DNA of 11,514 nt from Bacillota bacterium (GTDB taxonomy: Bacteria > Bacillota > Sulfobacillia > Symbiobacteriales > Symbiobacteriaceae): positions 1-11,514 of the forward strand of contig JAQBPS010000808.1 in assembly GCA_028287415.1 (NCBI GenBank), given 5' to 3'. Each line of letters opens with the position of its first letter. Position 1 is the stretch's first letter. A model generated the notes under the pieces. That model saw only the letters and a list, made by a program, of their open reading frames with translations. It made no database searches and was not told where the DNA came from. A program made the position numbers and the translations under genes. Below are positions 1-6,956 of this stretch, one piece after another.

Positions 1-302
1 ATGTGGTAGAGGGCGGTGCCCAGGGCCGAGCCGGTCGCGGCGACGAACGGGTGCAGCAGCAGCATGGTGGCGACGTCGATCGCCATGGAGATCGACACGT
101 CGCCCCGGGCCCCGCGAATGGCGACCCGCCAGAACTGGGCGGCCCACACCAGGACAGTCACGAGGGCCGCGGCGGGCACCAAGGTGACCGGCGGAATCAG
201 GACCAGGCCCGGGGCCGGGAAGGCGAGGGGCAAGAGGAAGGCCGCCCCTGCCGTCACGATCATCGTGAGGGCCGTGGTAAGGACGGCGTTGGGCCTGCGC
301 AC
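1..302 (-). CDS. Multi-span membrane protein, N-terminal part (runs off left edge)
   Basis: The leftward reading frame from GTG at 302 to the window edge gives about 100 residues with no stop. It starts VRRPNAVLTTALTM and contains three strongly hydrophobic stretches, around residues 9-28, 30-56 and 72-100, the first two separated by a Pro-rich turn and the last two by a charged loop (WRVAIRGARGD). The frame begins 31 bases after the mobA stop, and an AAAGGA lies 10 bases upstream of the GTG; an in-frame TTG 24 bases further upstream is an alternative start. The third hydrophobic segment, with its SISMAIDVATMLLL beginning, resembles the membrane anchor found in front of some GGDEF or HD-GYP signalling domains, but the part that would decide this is outside the window. 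The function is therefore unassigned. The long rightward ORF across this region is its antisense shadow. Confidence 0.6.
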   Translation of the reverse strand, partial: MRRPNAVLTTALTMIVTAGAAFLLPLAFPAPGLVLIPPVTLVPAAALVTVLVWAAQFWRVAIRGARGDVSISMAIDVATMLLLHPFVAATGSALGTALYH

Positions 303-333
303 AGCATCACGTTCCTTTGGAATCAAAATAAGT

Positions 334-936
334 TTATGGCTCCCGCCTCCAGATTTTAGCCTGCTCAAACTCCGCCGGCGTGTTGCAGTTGAAGAAGAGC
401 TGTTCGGGGTCGCCAAATTGGCGAATCTCAGCTTCGGTCACGGCACGGAGCAGCGCACCATCGAAGATCGACGTCAGGCGGAGGCGCCGGCTCTCCAGGT
501 GCGCCTGGATGCGTGGCAGCAGCGAGCGGCTGTAGATGGCGTGCATCGGCTCAAACTCGCCGTCCAGCTGCGGTACGACGATATCGTGGCCGGGAGCCAA
601 CGCAGCCAGATGCCGGACCAAGGCCTCATTCACGAACGGCATGTCGCAGGCACAAAAGAAGGCATGATCAAAGCGGCTGGCGGTAAGCCCCGCCTCCAGC
701 CCGCCGAGCGGGCCGAGGCCGGGCACGCGGTCAGCGGTCATGGGCAGGTCCAGGAAGGCGTAAACGTCGGGCGTGTTGGTCACCACCACGACCTGGGCAA
801 ACCAGCGTTGAAACCGCCGGGCGAGGCGCTGGACGAGCGGTTCGCCCTCAAAGTCCAGCAGGGCCTTGTTCACCCCCATGCGGCTGGACTTGCCACCTGC
901 CAGAATCACGCCGCAGGCGTTCAGTTGGGCTTCCAT
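334..936 (-). CDS. mobA: Molybdenum cofactor guanylyltransferase MobA
   Basis: This 200-residue protein links GMP to molybdopterin to make the guanine dinucleotide form of the molybdenum cofactor, using GTP in the cytoplasm. The family signature LAGGKSSRMG is at residues 12-21 with the following Lys24 (nucleotide-binding loop), GPLGGL is at 75-80, and CDMPF at 97-101 carries the metal-binding Asp98. The length matches MobA, which is usually about 190-200 residues. I chose ATG 936 because GAGGTGA sits 7 bases upstream and the protein then begins just ahead of the nucleotide-binding loop; the longer frame from 957 adds seven residues inside the preceding gene. The start overlaps the stop of the damaged LCP gene by 16 bases, which suggests translational coupling in a leftward operon. 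Its presence implies at least one molybdoenzyme of the MGD type elsewhere in the genome. Confidence 0.93.
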   Translation of the reverse strand: MEAQLNACGVILAGGKSSRMGVNKALLDFEGEPLVQRLARRFQRWFAQVVVVTNTPDVYAFLDLPMTADRVPGLGPLGGLEAGLTASRFDHAFFCACDMPFVNEALVRHLAALAPGHDIVVPQLDGEFEPMHAIYSRSLLPRIQAHLESRRLRLTSIFDGALLRAVTEAEIRQFGDPEQLFFNCNTPAEFEQAKIWRREP

Positions 937-1707
937 GCGTGCGTCACCTCGTTCCATTTCGTGCGGTCGAGCAGCCAGTCGCCCGATGCATCGTCGGGCG
1001 TCCCGGGCAGCATCTGCACGGCCACGTTGTTGCGAGCCTTGAACAGGGCAACTGCCAATTGCAGCTGATCCGCCGCGGGCAGGTTCGTATGGAGATTATC
1101 ACGCATTGTGCCGGCCAGGCTGCGTGCCTGGAACAACGTTGCGGGCGAGAGCAGCGCCTGGCGCAGGGCCTGGAGGAACTGCTGTTGCCGCCCAATGCGG
1201 GCGATGTCGCTGTTGGTCACCCCGTCGTACCGGAGCCGGACAAATTCCAGGGCGGTCTTGCCGTCCATCTGCTGGCGCCCGGCCGGGATGTTGATGTGCA
1301 GATCCTGATAGGGATCATCATAGACGTAATGTTTGTCGACCGTCATTTCGACGCCGCCCAGCTGGTCAACGATCTGGACGAATGCCTGGAAGTTCATCGA
1401 CACGTAGTACGGACGGGGCACGCCCAACGCACTGCTGACGACTTCCGTGACGAAATCAGCACCGCCGGTACTGTAGGCGGCGTTGATTTTCGATCGCCGG
1501 CGGCTGCCCCGCCACCATCCGGGGGGCGCTGCCCTCCGCTTTGAGCGGGAGGCCGTCCCGTACGGTGGTCCAGGTGCGCCAGCCGGCCAGCGGGAGCAGG
1601 AGGACCAGGAGTAGCGCAAGGCGGCGGGACCAATACTGCGGGCGTTTATGCGGCCGGCGCTGCCGTGGGGCCTGGGGCTGGGCCGGAGCCGGAACTGTCG
1701 TTGCCAA
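921..1707 (-). pseudogene. LytR-CpsA-Psr (LCP) family protein, internally deleted and frameshifted
   Basis: LCP proteins are membrane-anchored enzymes that transfer glycopolymers from undecaprenyl carriers to peptidoglycan. The N-terminal part starts at TTG 1707, with GGAGG 8 bases upstream: a Pro/Arg-rich cytosolic tail, then a membrane helix (LALLLVLLLPLAGW, residues 30-43). That frame stops at 1456. The C-terminal half is in another frame from about 1490: KINAAYSTGG, then DDPYQDLHI, MDGKTALEFVRLRYDG and IARIGRQQQFLQAL, all typical of the second half of the LCP domain. The first half of the domain, with the LLLGxDxR, RSDT and SIPRDT motifs, is absent: about 30 residues separate membrane helix and KINAAY where roughly 100 or more are usual. 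The gene as written cannot make a complete LCP enzyme. A real deletion or a collapsed assembly would both explain it. It overlaps mobA downstream. Confidence 0.85.
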
Positions 1708-1838
1708 TCGCTAAGCCTCCGATCGGATCCGGGCTGTGGCGGGGGTAAATCCGCCACTCGTTAATTTCGTGATGCCGAACCACATTCCTACGTAGTGGTA
1801 GCACTCAGTCGGCGCCTGGACCGGCTGGTGCTGGCATG

Positions 1839-2012
1839 CTACCGCAAGGGATAGGCCGGTGCCTTCGCCGCCCACGTCCGCACCTCTTCGGTCAGGGGGA
1901 TGCGGTGCAGGTCCAAACTCCCTTTTGCGGATATCGTTCCCCGTTTGGCAGGGTCGGGCGGCACGGCCTTACGCTCTGGGACATAAATTGGGGCGAGGTG
2001 AGTGATCGCCAT
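1839..2012 (-). CDS. Candidate small protein (57 aa), unrecognised
   Basis: A leftward frame from ATG 2012 to TAG 1839 encodes 57 residues beginning MAITHLAPIYVPERK and ending in TEEVRTWAAKAPAYPLR. The last 25 codons have mostly G or C in third position and a protein-like composition, as real genes do here. Against it, no ribosome binding site is visible, and an in-frame stop lies two codons upstream. It could be a genuine small gene, a gene remnant, or chance. It starts head to head with the rightward small ORF at 2011, sharing the CATG, and ends 132 bases before the LCP start on the same strand. I recognise no family. Confidence 0.3.
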   Translation of the reverse strand: MAITHLAPIYVPERKAVPPDPAKRGTISAKGSLDLHRIPLTEEVRTWAAKAPAYPLR

Positions 2013-2172
2013 GCAGGGTCAGTGGGGTCAGACCTGGTTTCCCGCTCGCACAAATGCCGGCCCAGAGGTTCCCCGCGGTTATGCCGTCGAGTTTGGGAGC
2101 GGCCGCGTGGTGGTGCAGGGGCCCGTTCTCCAGCCGCGCATACAAGCTAAACCCATACGCAAAGGCGGCTGA
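2011..2172 (+). CDS. Candidate small protein (53 aa), unrecognised
   Basis: ATG 2011 opens a 53-residue frame (starts MQGQWGQTWFPAR, ends RIQAKPIRKGG) ending at TGA 2172. GAGGTGA lies 9 bases upstream, a plausible ribosome binding site. A stretch around residues 24-41 (GYAVEFGSGRVVVQGPVL) would suit a small beta-stranded fold. No signal peptide or membrane helix is seen and the tail is basic. A long hairpin 50 bases downstream could end its transcript. It is the better supported of the two small ORFs here because of its ribosome binding site, but without homologues it remains a guess. Confidence 0.35.
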   Translation: MQGQWGQTWFPARTNAGPEVPRGYAVEFGSGRVVVQGPVLQPRIQAKPIRKGG

Positions 2173-2222
2173 GGTAAGGGCAAATGACCCGTGTGGTCAG
2201 GGAAGTTAAGTGGTCGCGGTCA

Positions 2223-2253
2223 GCCCCCGTGACGGCCCAGCCGTCACGGGGGC
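2223..2253. terminator. Long GC-rich hairpin, probable bidirectional terminator
   Basis: A perfect 13-bp stem (GCCCCCGTGACGG / CCGTCACGGGGGC) with the 5-base loop CCCAG. It lies 12 bases past the stop of the leftward serine hydrolase gene and 50 bases past the rightward small ORF. There is no clear T-run on either strand, so termination would be atypical. The stem sequence recurs in the guaA terminator. Confidence 0.65.
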
Positions 2254-2265
2254 CTCTGTCGTAAC

Positions 2266-3081
2266 CTACTTGCTCCCGGCTCCCCATGCTTCGTAGACGG
2301 CCTGGGAGACCCTGGCCAGGGTGAGCGAGCCCTCGTTATCGTGGTAGAAACGGCGGTCCTTGCAATCCTTGGAGAACATGCTGAGCACGTAGGTCGCCGC
2401 GGGCGCCCAGATCAGGGCGACGTCGTTGCGCACGCCCCGTATCCAGCCGCTCTTGGAGGCGATTTGCACGGCTGGCGTGTCATCCTCCGAGTCGGTCTCC
2501 GGGAGGTACCGGTTGGTCAGTTCCTTGTGCTTCTGCCGCTTGAGAATATCGATCAGTTCCAGGCAGGCCTGCGGGTTGATCACGTCATGCCGGGCGATCA
2601 GCTCCATCAGCCGGGCCATGCCCGCCGGCGTGGCCTCACCGAGGGGCAGCTCCAAATGGATGCCGATCTTGCGGTTCATGCGGACGCCAAGGACCTCAAG
2701 CTCCCGCATGCTCTCGTTCAGCGCCGTAGTACCGCACAGGTCGACGAGCATGTTGGTGGCCGTGTTGTCGCTGACAACGATCATGAGGGTGGCGACATCC
2801 CGGATGCTCAGCTCGATGCCGGGGGTCAGGTCGCTCAGCACGCCGGAGCCGTCCACCATGTTGGCTGCGGTCAGGGTCAGCTTGTCCGAGAGGTCCCAAC
2901 GGCCGAGGGAAGCGCCCTTGAAGATCTCGTACAGCAGGGGCAGTTTGATGGTGCTGGCCGGGTAAAAGCTGAGGCCGCCCTGGTGGTCGAACCGCTCGCC
3001 AGTGGTGAGGTTGACGGCGGCAATGCCGAGGGTGCCACTGAAAGCCTGGTCGATCGTCGCAACGCGGGATGCAAGGTCCAT
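2266..3081 (-). CDS. Class A beta-lactamase-like serine hydrolase
   Basis: This 271-residue protein has the fold signature of class A beta-lactamases and related penicillin-recognising hydrolases: STIK with nucleophile Ser43 and Lys46, SDN at 104-106, and KSG at 210-212. The general base loop of true class A enzymes (ExxxN, Glu166 in standard numbering) is not recognisable; the stretch between SDN and TPAGMARLMELI is about five residues shorter than in TEM, with only IHLELPLGEA in that place. No signal peptide or membrane helix precedes the domain, so it appears cytoplasmic, odd for an antibiotic-degrading enzyme. ATG 3081 has AGGAGG 10 bases upstream. It lies 90 bases after the stop of the exporter gene on the same strand and may be cotranscribed with it. 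The safest name is beta-lactamase-related serine hydrolase, substrate unknown. Confidence 0.85.
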   Translation of the reverse strand: MDLASRVATIDQAFSGTLGIAAVNLTTGERFDHQGGLSFYPASTIKLPLLYEIFKGASLGRWDLSDKLTLTAANMVDGSGVLSDLTPGIELSIRDVATLMIVVSDNTATNMLVDLCGTTALNESMRELEVLGVRMNRKIGIHLELPLGEATPAGMARLMELIARHDVINPQACLELIDILKRQKHKELTNRYLPETDSEDDTPAVQIASKSGWIRGVRNDVALIWAPAATYVLSMFSKDCKDRRFYHDNEGSLTLARVSQAVYEAWGAGSK

Positions 3082-3171
3082 GCCGGGGACGCCTCCTCTG
3101 ATGATCAGCAGTGCAGCGAACGCAGATGCCGCGCTACCCCTAAACGTTCGGCATGCGAAAATCTGCTCCTG

Positions 3172-4227
3172 CTACGAAGCACCGGGAAGTTCGGGCTCTA
3201 CCATGCCTAGCAGCACACGGGTAAGCGACTCCATGCGGGCAGTCATATGGCGGATGTTGGTCAGGAGGCTGTGGAGGGCCAGGCCCCTCGCCCGGCTGTG
3301 GGGGTCCGCCACGCGTTCCGCCACCAGCCGTTCGAGTTCGGCCAGCGCCGCCTGGCAGTCGACGGCGACCGCTGGATCCGGAGCGCCCATCCCGAGTGCT
3401 GCCGCCACGACATCCTCCTTATAGCGGAGCACAGTTTTGAGGGCGGTGGCGACCGTGCCCAGTTCGGCGCCTGGCTGGAGCCCGCCTGTCTGCAGCAAGC
3501 TCTTGTGGATGTCCATGATCCGCTCCACGAACACAAACAACGAGGATTTGGTCTTCTCAAGCGGCAGGTGACTTGCCTGATGCGCGTCGGAGTCGTGGTA
3601 GAGGTCCAGCAGATACCGGGCGGCCTCCAGCTCTTTCAAGATCGCCGTCGCCTCGCCCTTGATCTGGTCCTTGTGGTAGTGCTCCGGCGAGCCCAGGCTG
3701 GCCAGGAGGTGGCTGCCGAACTTGTCGATGCCCTCCGAGGCCTCCTGCAAGGCTTCGCTCACACGCCTGGTGTAGTTAGGCGGGCGGATGAATCGGTTGA
3801 CGAGGTAGCCGATCAGCATGCCGCCGGCGATGGCGCCGACCCGGGCCGCCGTGTAGACGAGAAAGTCGTGCTGGGGGCGGTCGAGGATGAAGATGACGGA
3901 GACGACCGCGCCCGCGGCGGCCTCGGTTAGTCTCAGTTGGGTGCACAGGCCCAGGGTGAGCACGACCCCGATCGCCATGGCGGATGCGGTCGGCCCGAGC
4001 CACCGGCCGAGCGCCGCAGCCATCGCCCCGCCGATCAGGTTGCCCGCAAGCTGCTGTAGGAAGGCGCTGCGCGCCCGGGAGACAGCGGGTTGGACGGCCA
4101 GGATCGCCGCAACCGCCGCAAAGGTGCCGTAGGCGGAGCCCAGCCACTGAAACGCGGCGAGCGAGATAAAGACTGCCAGGCCTGTCTTGATGATCCGGGC
4201 GCCCAGGAAGGGCCGGAGAACCCGCAT
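3172..4227 (-). CDS. Aromatic acid exporter family (FUSC/DUF939-type) membrane protein
   Basis: The 351-residue product has an N-terminal membrane region of about six hydrophobic segments in residues 10-155, including ILAVQPAVSRARSAFLQQLAGN, the small-residue-rich helix LIGGAMAAALG and VGAIAGGMLIGYLVNRFI. A soluble, mostly helical C-terminal half follows (EALQEASEGIDKFG, ILKELEAARYLLDLYHDSD). This order matches Firmicute aromatic acid exporter family members with a DUF939 C-terminal domain; the transported compound is not known. I chose ATG 4227 because AGGTGG is 8 bases upstream; the frame extends to TTG 4269, but that start would sit in the -35 region of the divergent promoter and lacks a ribosome binding site. 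The -10 region of that promoter reads TATACA on this strand, so a shared divergent control region is possible. Confidence 0.85.
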   Translation of the reverse strand: MRVLRPFLGARIIKTGLAVFISLAAFQWLGSAYGTFAAVAAILAVQPAVSRARSAFLQQLAGNLIGGAMAAALGRWLGPTASAMAIGVVLTLGLCTQLRLTEAAAGAVVSVIFILDRPQHDFLVYTAARVGAIAGGMLIGYLVNRFIRPPNYTRRVSEALQEASEGIDKFGSHLLASLGSPEHYHKDQIKGEATAILKELEAARYLLDLYHDSDAHQASHLPLEKTKSSLFVFVERIMDIHKSLLQTGGLQPGAELGTVATALKTVLRYKEDVVAAALGMGAPDPAVAVDCQAALAELERLVAERVADPHSRARGLALHSLLTNIRHMTARMESLTRVLLGMVEPELPGAS

Positions 4228-4262
4228 GGGGAGATCCACCTGCATCACGCTCCAGCCAGTTA

Positions 4263-4291
4263 TTGACAAATGCGCTTTGGATTTGTATAGT
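4263..4291 (+). promoter_or_regulatory. Near-consensus sigma-A promoter for yyaC
   Basis: TTGACA (4263-4268), exactly 17 bases, then TATAGT (4286-4291), in an AT-rich patch unlike the GC-rich surroundings. Expected transcription start is about 4297-4299, only 7-9 bases before ATG 4306. The DNA between the promoter and the ATG has no Shine-Dalgarno sequence. Confidence 0.85.
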
Positions 4292-4305
4292 AATAATTAC
4301 CAGTT

Positions 4306-4968
4306 ATGGAACGGAAGGAAGTCGCCAAGGCGGTTTCCCAAGGGGGAGTTTATTTGTCCCACGAGTTGGTGAGCCCGGTATCGTCGACCCTCCTGGCAGA
4401 TGTTCACTTCCAGGACGCCGAGGCCTCCCAGCTACTTACCGCCGCCCTCCGGGAGCATTTCCAGGCAGAGCAAAAGGGCGACAAGTACCTGCCGGTCTTC
4501 TTCATGGTCGGTGCGACCAGCTCCACGGGGGACGCTCTCGGTCCGTTTATCGGTTGGTTCCTGAAGCGCAAGGGGTTCACCGGGGAGTATCTGGGGGACC
4601 TGAACGAGCCGGTGCATGCCACGAACATCAAGGAAAAAGTGAACGAGGCCTGGCTGAAGGCGATGAAGCGCAACAAGTTCCCGTACATCATCGCGGTGGA
4701 CGCAGCAGTGGGTCGCCCGGGCCGCATCACGCTCAACCGGGGCCCGCTCAAGCCCGGGGCAGGCATGGGCAAGACACTTCCACAGGTCGGCTCCGTCCAT
4801 ATCATGGGCGGCACAGCGCACTTCCCCTTCATGATCTGGTTCACCGGCCTGGACCAGACCGTGGCCATGGCTGAAGTGATCGCAGACGGCCTGCTGGCGT
4901 TCTACCAGGAGTACGAGTCCGGCCAGTTGCGCCGAACCGAGGCACCTCCGCACACGGGCTCCGCTTAG
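4306..4968 (+). CDS. yyaC: Sporulation protein YyaC family (DUF1256, GPR-like fold)
   Basis: The 220-residue protein matches the YyaC/DUF1256 family, relatives of the germination protease and hydrogenase maturation proteases found in endospore formers. Family features visible: FFMVGATSSTGDALGPFIG (65-83) with Asp76, DLNEPVHATN (98-107), IIAVDAAVGRPG (128-139) with Asp132, and GPLKPGAGMGK (146-156). The role of YyaC in spores is poorly defined; a peptidase-like activity is inferred from the fold only. ATG 4306 is 14 bases past the -10 box and has no ribosome binding site, so translation from it would be nearly leaderless; an alternative is TTG at 4354, which has GGGGGAG just upstream and would trim 16 residues. 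The C-terminal 20 residues extend past the usual domain. The next gene follows after about 80 bases on the same strand. Confidence 0.88.
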   Translation: MERKEVAKAVSQGGVYLSHELVSPVSSTLLADVHFQDAEASQLLTAALREHFQAEQKGDKYLPVFFMVGATSSTGDALGPFIGWFLKRKGFTGEYLGDLNEPVHATNIKEKVNEAWLKAMKRNKFPYIIAVDAAVGRPGRITLNRGPLKPGAGMGKTLPQVGSVHIMGGTAHFPFMIWFTGLDQTVAMAEVIADGLLAFYQEYESGQLRRTEAPPHTGSA

Positions 4969-5047
4969 GCGGGGTCCTTTTCGCTTGACGGGGGCCGGAC
5001 AGGTCGCGTTAACTAGGAGGAAGAGCCATCATCAGGAGGTGCCGGCA

Positions 5048-6283
5048 TTGCTCAAAGTCAACGCGGAACGTCTCAACCAGCGCCTGGCCTTCTTGTCACA
5101 GTTCGGCAGCAGACCCGACGGGGGCGTCACCCGGTATGCCCTCTCGGCCGAGGAAAAGGCTGCGACCGACACGGTTGCGGGGTGGATGGCTGAGGCCGGC
5201 CTTGAGGTGCGGCGGGACGCTGTCGGCAACCTGTTCGGGCGGCTGGCGGGCAAGCGGCAGGGGCCCGCGGTGCTCACCGGCTCCCACCTGGACAGCGTGC
5301 CCAATGGCGGCAACTACGATGGGCCGGCGGGCGTGCTCTGTGCCCTGGAGGCCGTCGCAGCGATGAAGGAGCAGGGGATTGTCCCGGCGCTGCCAATCGA
5401 GGTGGTCAGCTTCATCGGGGAGGAGGGGAGCCGCTTCGCGTGGGGGCTGCTGGGCTCGAGCTTCCTGGCGGGCGAATTCCCGGTTGCGCAGATCGGCGAG
5501 TTGAAGGATCGGAGCGGGGTGACCCTGGCGGATGCGCTCCGTAGCTACGGGGCGAACCCGGAGGCGGCGCGTACTGCGAAGGTGGAGCCGGGCGCCTACA
5601 AGGCGTATGTAGAGGTGCACATCGAGCAGTCGGGGCTGCTGGAGGCGAGGGGGCTGCCGGTCGGCATCGTGAGCGGGATTGCCGGCATGTGCCAGCTGAC
5701 GGGCGTGATTCGGGGTCGGGCGGAGCATGCGGGGGCCTGTCCGATGGAGCTGCGGCGGGATCCGATGCCGGCGGCGGCTGAGGTGGTCCTGGAGGTGGAG
5801 CGGGCGGCGCGGGAGTCGGGGCCTAGCACTCGTGCGACGGTTGGGTTTGTGCAGGCGAGGCCGGGTGCGGCGAATGTGATTCCTGAGTCGGTTGAGTTGA
5901 GTTTTGATATTCGTGATTTGGATGCGGAGCGGCGGGATGCTTGTGTGGAGCGGGTGAGTTCGTACTTCCGGGCGGTGTGTGAGCGTCGCGGGTTGAGCGG
6001 GGAGATGGTGCTTCAGCATACGTCTACGCCGATTCGTTGTGATGATGGTGTGGTTGGCGTAATGAGGGATGCGGCGGCGGTTGTTGGGGTGGAGCCGTTT
6101 GAGCTGGCGAGTGGGGCGGTTCATGATGGGGCTAATGTGGCTGCTGTGTGCCCGGTGGGCATGATCTTCCTGAGGAGTCGTGATGGGTTGAGTCATGCGC
6201 CTGGGGAGTTTACGTCGGTTGAGGATGTTGGTGTTGGTTGTCAGTTGTTGGGTGAGACGTTGGTGCGGTTGGCTGGGGCGTAG
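5048..6283 (+). CDS. M20-family amidohydrolase, N-carbamoyl-L-amino acid hydrolase / allantoate amidohydrolase type
   Basis: A 411-residue metal-dependent amidase that would cleave an N-carbamoyl or ureido group, as in hydantoin, pyrimidine or allantoin breakdown. Visible motifs: GSHLDSVPNGGNYDGPAGV (78-96) with His80 and Asp91, GEEGSRF (124-130) with the Glu pair, YVEVHIEQSGLLEARG (187-202) with His191, EHAGACPMELRRDPM (226-240), and GAVHDGANVA plus SRDGLSHAPGEFTS near the C-terminus (His359, His383). The length fits the family. Start TTG 5048 is preceded by AGGAGGTG with a 6-base gap; the open frame reaches back to TTG 4985 without a comparable site. Substrate cannot be fixed: the same motifs serve carbamoylases, beta-ureidopropionases and allantoate hydrolases, and no pathway neighbours help. 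From about codon 270 the third positions switch from C/G to T/G, a clear compositional break. Confidence 0.88.
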   Translation: MLKVNAERLNQRLAFLSQFGSRPDGGVTRYALSAEEKAATDTVAGWMAEAGLEVRRDAVGNLFGRLAGKRQGPAVLTGSHLDSVPNGGNYDGPAGVLCALEAVAAMKEQGIVPALPIEVVSFIGEEGSRFAWGLLGSSFLAGEFPVAQIGELKDRSGVTLADALRSYGANPEAARTAKVEPGAYKAYVEVHIEQSGLLEARGLPVGIVSGIAGMCQLTGVIRGRAEHAGACPMELRRDPMPAAAEVVLEVERAARESGPSTRATVGFVQARPGAANVIPESVELSFDIRDLDAERRDACVERVSSYFRAVCERRGLSGEMVLQHTSTPIRCDDGVVGVMRDAAAVVGVEPFELASGAVHDGANVAAVCPVGMIFLRSRDGLSHAPGEFTSVEDVGVGCQLLGETLVRLAGA

Positions 6284-6302
6284 GGCGGTTAGGTTAGGCG
6301 GT

Positions 6303-6594
6303 CGGGCGCCGCTCGGAGTGTCCCTGCTCCATGGATACTGCGCCAACGGGCAGTAGGCTGCCTTACAGGGCGCCATTTTTCGGAAGCGCGGTTGCAGGGA
6401 ACGCCATTAGGGACGCACCGCCCGAGAGCGACGCCAGTCGCACGAGCCCGGCAGGCGTTTCCTTTGGAAACGCCGAGAGGGGAATAATGGCGGCTGGCGG
6501 AGCGGCCAACTGCCCGTAAGCTCCGTCTCCGTACGTCGCTACGGGACACTGCCGACCGGCGCCCGCCCCCGGTGTTGCCCAGCCCCCCTTTTTG
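6303..6594. repeat. Nested palindromic repeat element, copy A
   Basis: This copy is alignable over its whole length with 7186-7467 in the same orientation, with long identical blocks such as GCGCCAACGGGCAGTAGGCT, GAGCCCGGCAGGC and TTCCTTTGGAAACGCCGAGAG. It folds on itself through successive nested pairs: CGGGCGCC 6303-6310 with 6558-6565; AGTGTCCC 6317-6324 with 6543-6550; ACGGGCAGT 6346-6354 with 6509-6517; CGCCATTTTT 6371-6380 with 6483-6492 (one mismatch); and the apical hairpin GGCGTTTCC-TTT-GGAAACGCC 6454-6474. A side hairpin CCGTA/TACGG lies at 6529-6545. It begins 20 bases after the amidohydrolase stop. It could be a structured RNA or a palindromic mobile repeat; no known family is recognised. 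Confidence 0.8.
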
Positions 6595-6621
6595 CCTGCC
6601 CGTAGAGTCTGTTAGGGGCCA

Positions 6622-6652
6622 GCCCCCATGACGTCATGGCCGGCATGGGGGC
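6622..6652. repeat. GCCCCCATG hairpin
   Basis: GCCCCCATG (6622-6630) pairs perfectly with CATGGGGGC (6644-6652). An overlapping 14-base perfect palindrome CCATGACGTCATGG (6626-6639) offers an alternative fold. The CCCCC(A)TGACG beginning matches the stems of the two CCCCCGTGACG hairpins elsewhere in the window. No T-run follows. Confidence 0.5.
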
Positions 6653-6733
6653 ATCGGCTCCGGCGCAGGTTGGCCCTCTTGCACTGGAGCCGGTCAGGTT
6701 TCCCCGTCGAAGGCTAGTTGACCGTAACGAACG

Positions 6734-6787
6734 AAACGTCACCATTTTTCCGCCATTGGCAACGCAGGTGCAAAAATGGTGACGTTT
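6734..6787. repeat. Long hairpin, copy 1 (16-bp perfect inverted repeat)
   Basis: AAACGTCACCATTTTT (6734-6749) and its exact reverse complement (6772-6787) enclose a 22-base loop. The A/T pairs are at the apex and no T-run follows the stem, so it does not look like a terminator. It is preceded by GTTGACC (6717-6723) and TAACG, as the second copy is preceded by GTTGACA and TAACA. Confidence 0.8.
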
Positions 6788-6956
6788 GATGAGTGCCATT
6801 GCCTCTCCGTCCATAGTGTGAGCAGTACCGGTTAGCAGCTCAAGGTGGGAAATGCAGGCGGGGTGCGGTCTGCACGAATCCGGCTTGCGAACTGGGGACA
6901 GCTGCGTTCGCCGGGGGGCCCGCATCCAGGCCATTTGGTTGACATAACACGAGAAA

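Larger units (their letters stand above)
1758..2265. other. 508-bp gap with no recognised gene
   Basis: Between the damaged LCP gene and the beta-lactamase-like gene nothing matches a known family. It contains the two head-to-head small ORFs described separately, a short palindromic CCTACGTAG near 1788, and the hairpin at 2223-2253. The 104-codon rightward frame starting at 1836 is Arg/Cys-rich and looks like an antisense shadow. Confidence 0.6.

Noticed and set aside
16..1068. 350-codon rightward ORF
   Set aside because: It is antisense to mobA, the membrane protein and the LCP gene, all with recognisable motifs; its product matches nothing.
2341..3210. 289-codon rightward ORF
   Set aside because: Antisense shadow of the serine hydrolase, which has STIK, SDN and KSG in the opposite frame.
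4968..5047. Terminator and separate promoter between yyaC and the amidohydrolase
   Set aside because: CCGC/GCGG near 4961-4975 makes only a 4-5-bp stem with a weak T-tract, and TTGACG at 4985 lacks a good -10 at the right distance; not strong enough to list.
5096..6376. 426-codon leftward ORF opposite the amidohydrolase
   Set aside because: Arg/His/Pro-rich with no domain; it is open because the GC- and GT-rich sense codons rarely create antisense stops. The sense frame has full family motifs.
6842..6946. 31-codon rightward ORF with AAGGTGG ahead of ATG near 6852
   Set aside because: Gap to the start codon is too short and the peptide has no recognisable character; it ends inside the flank of hairpin 2.
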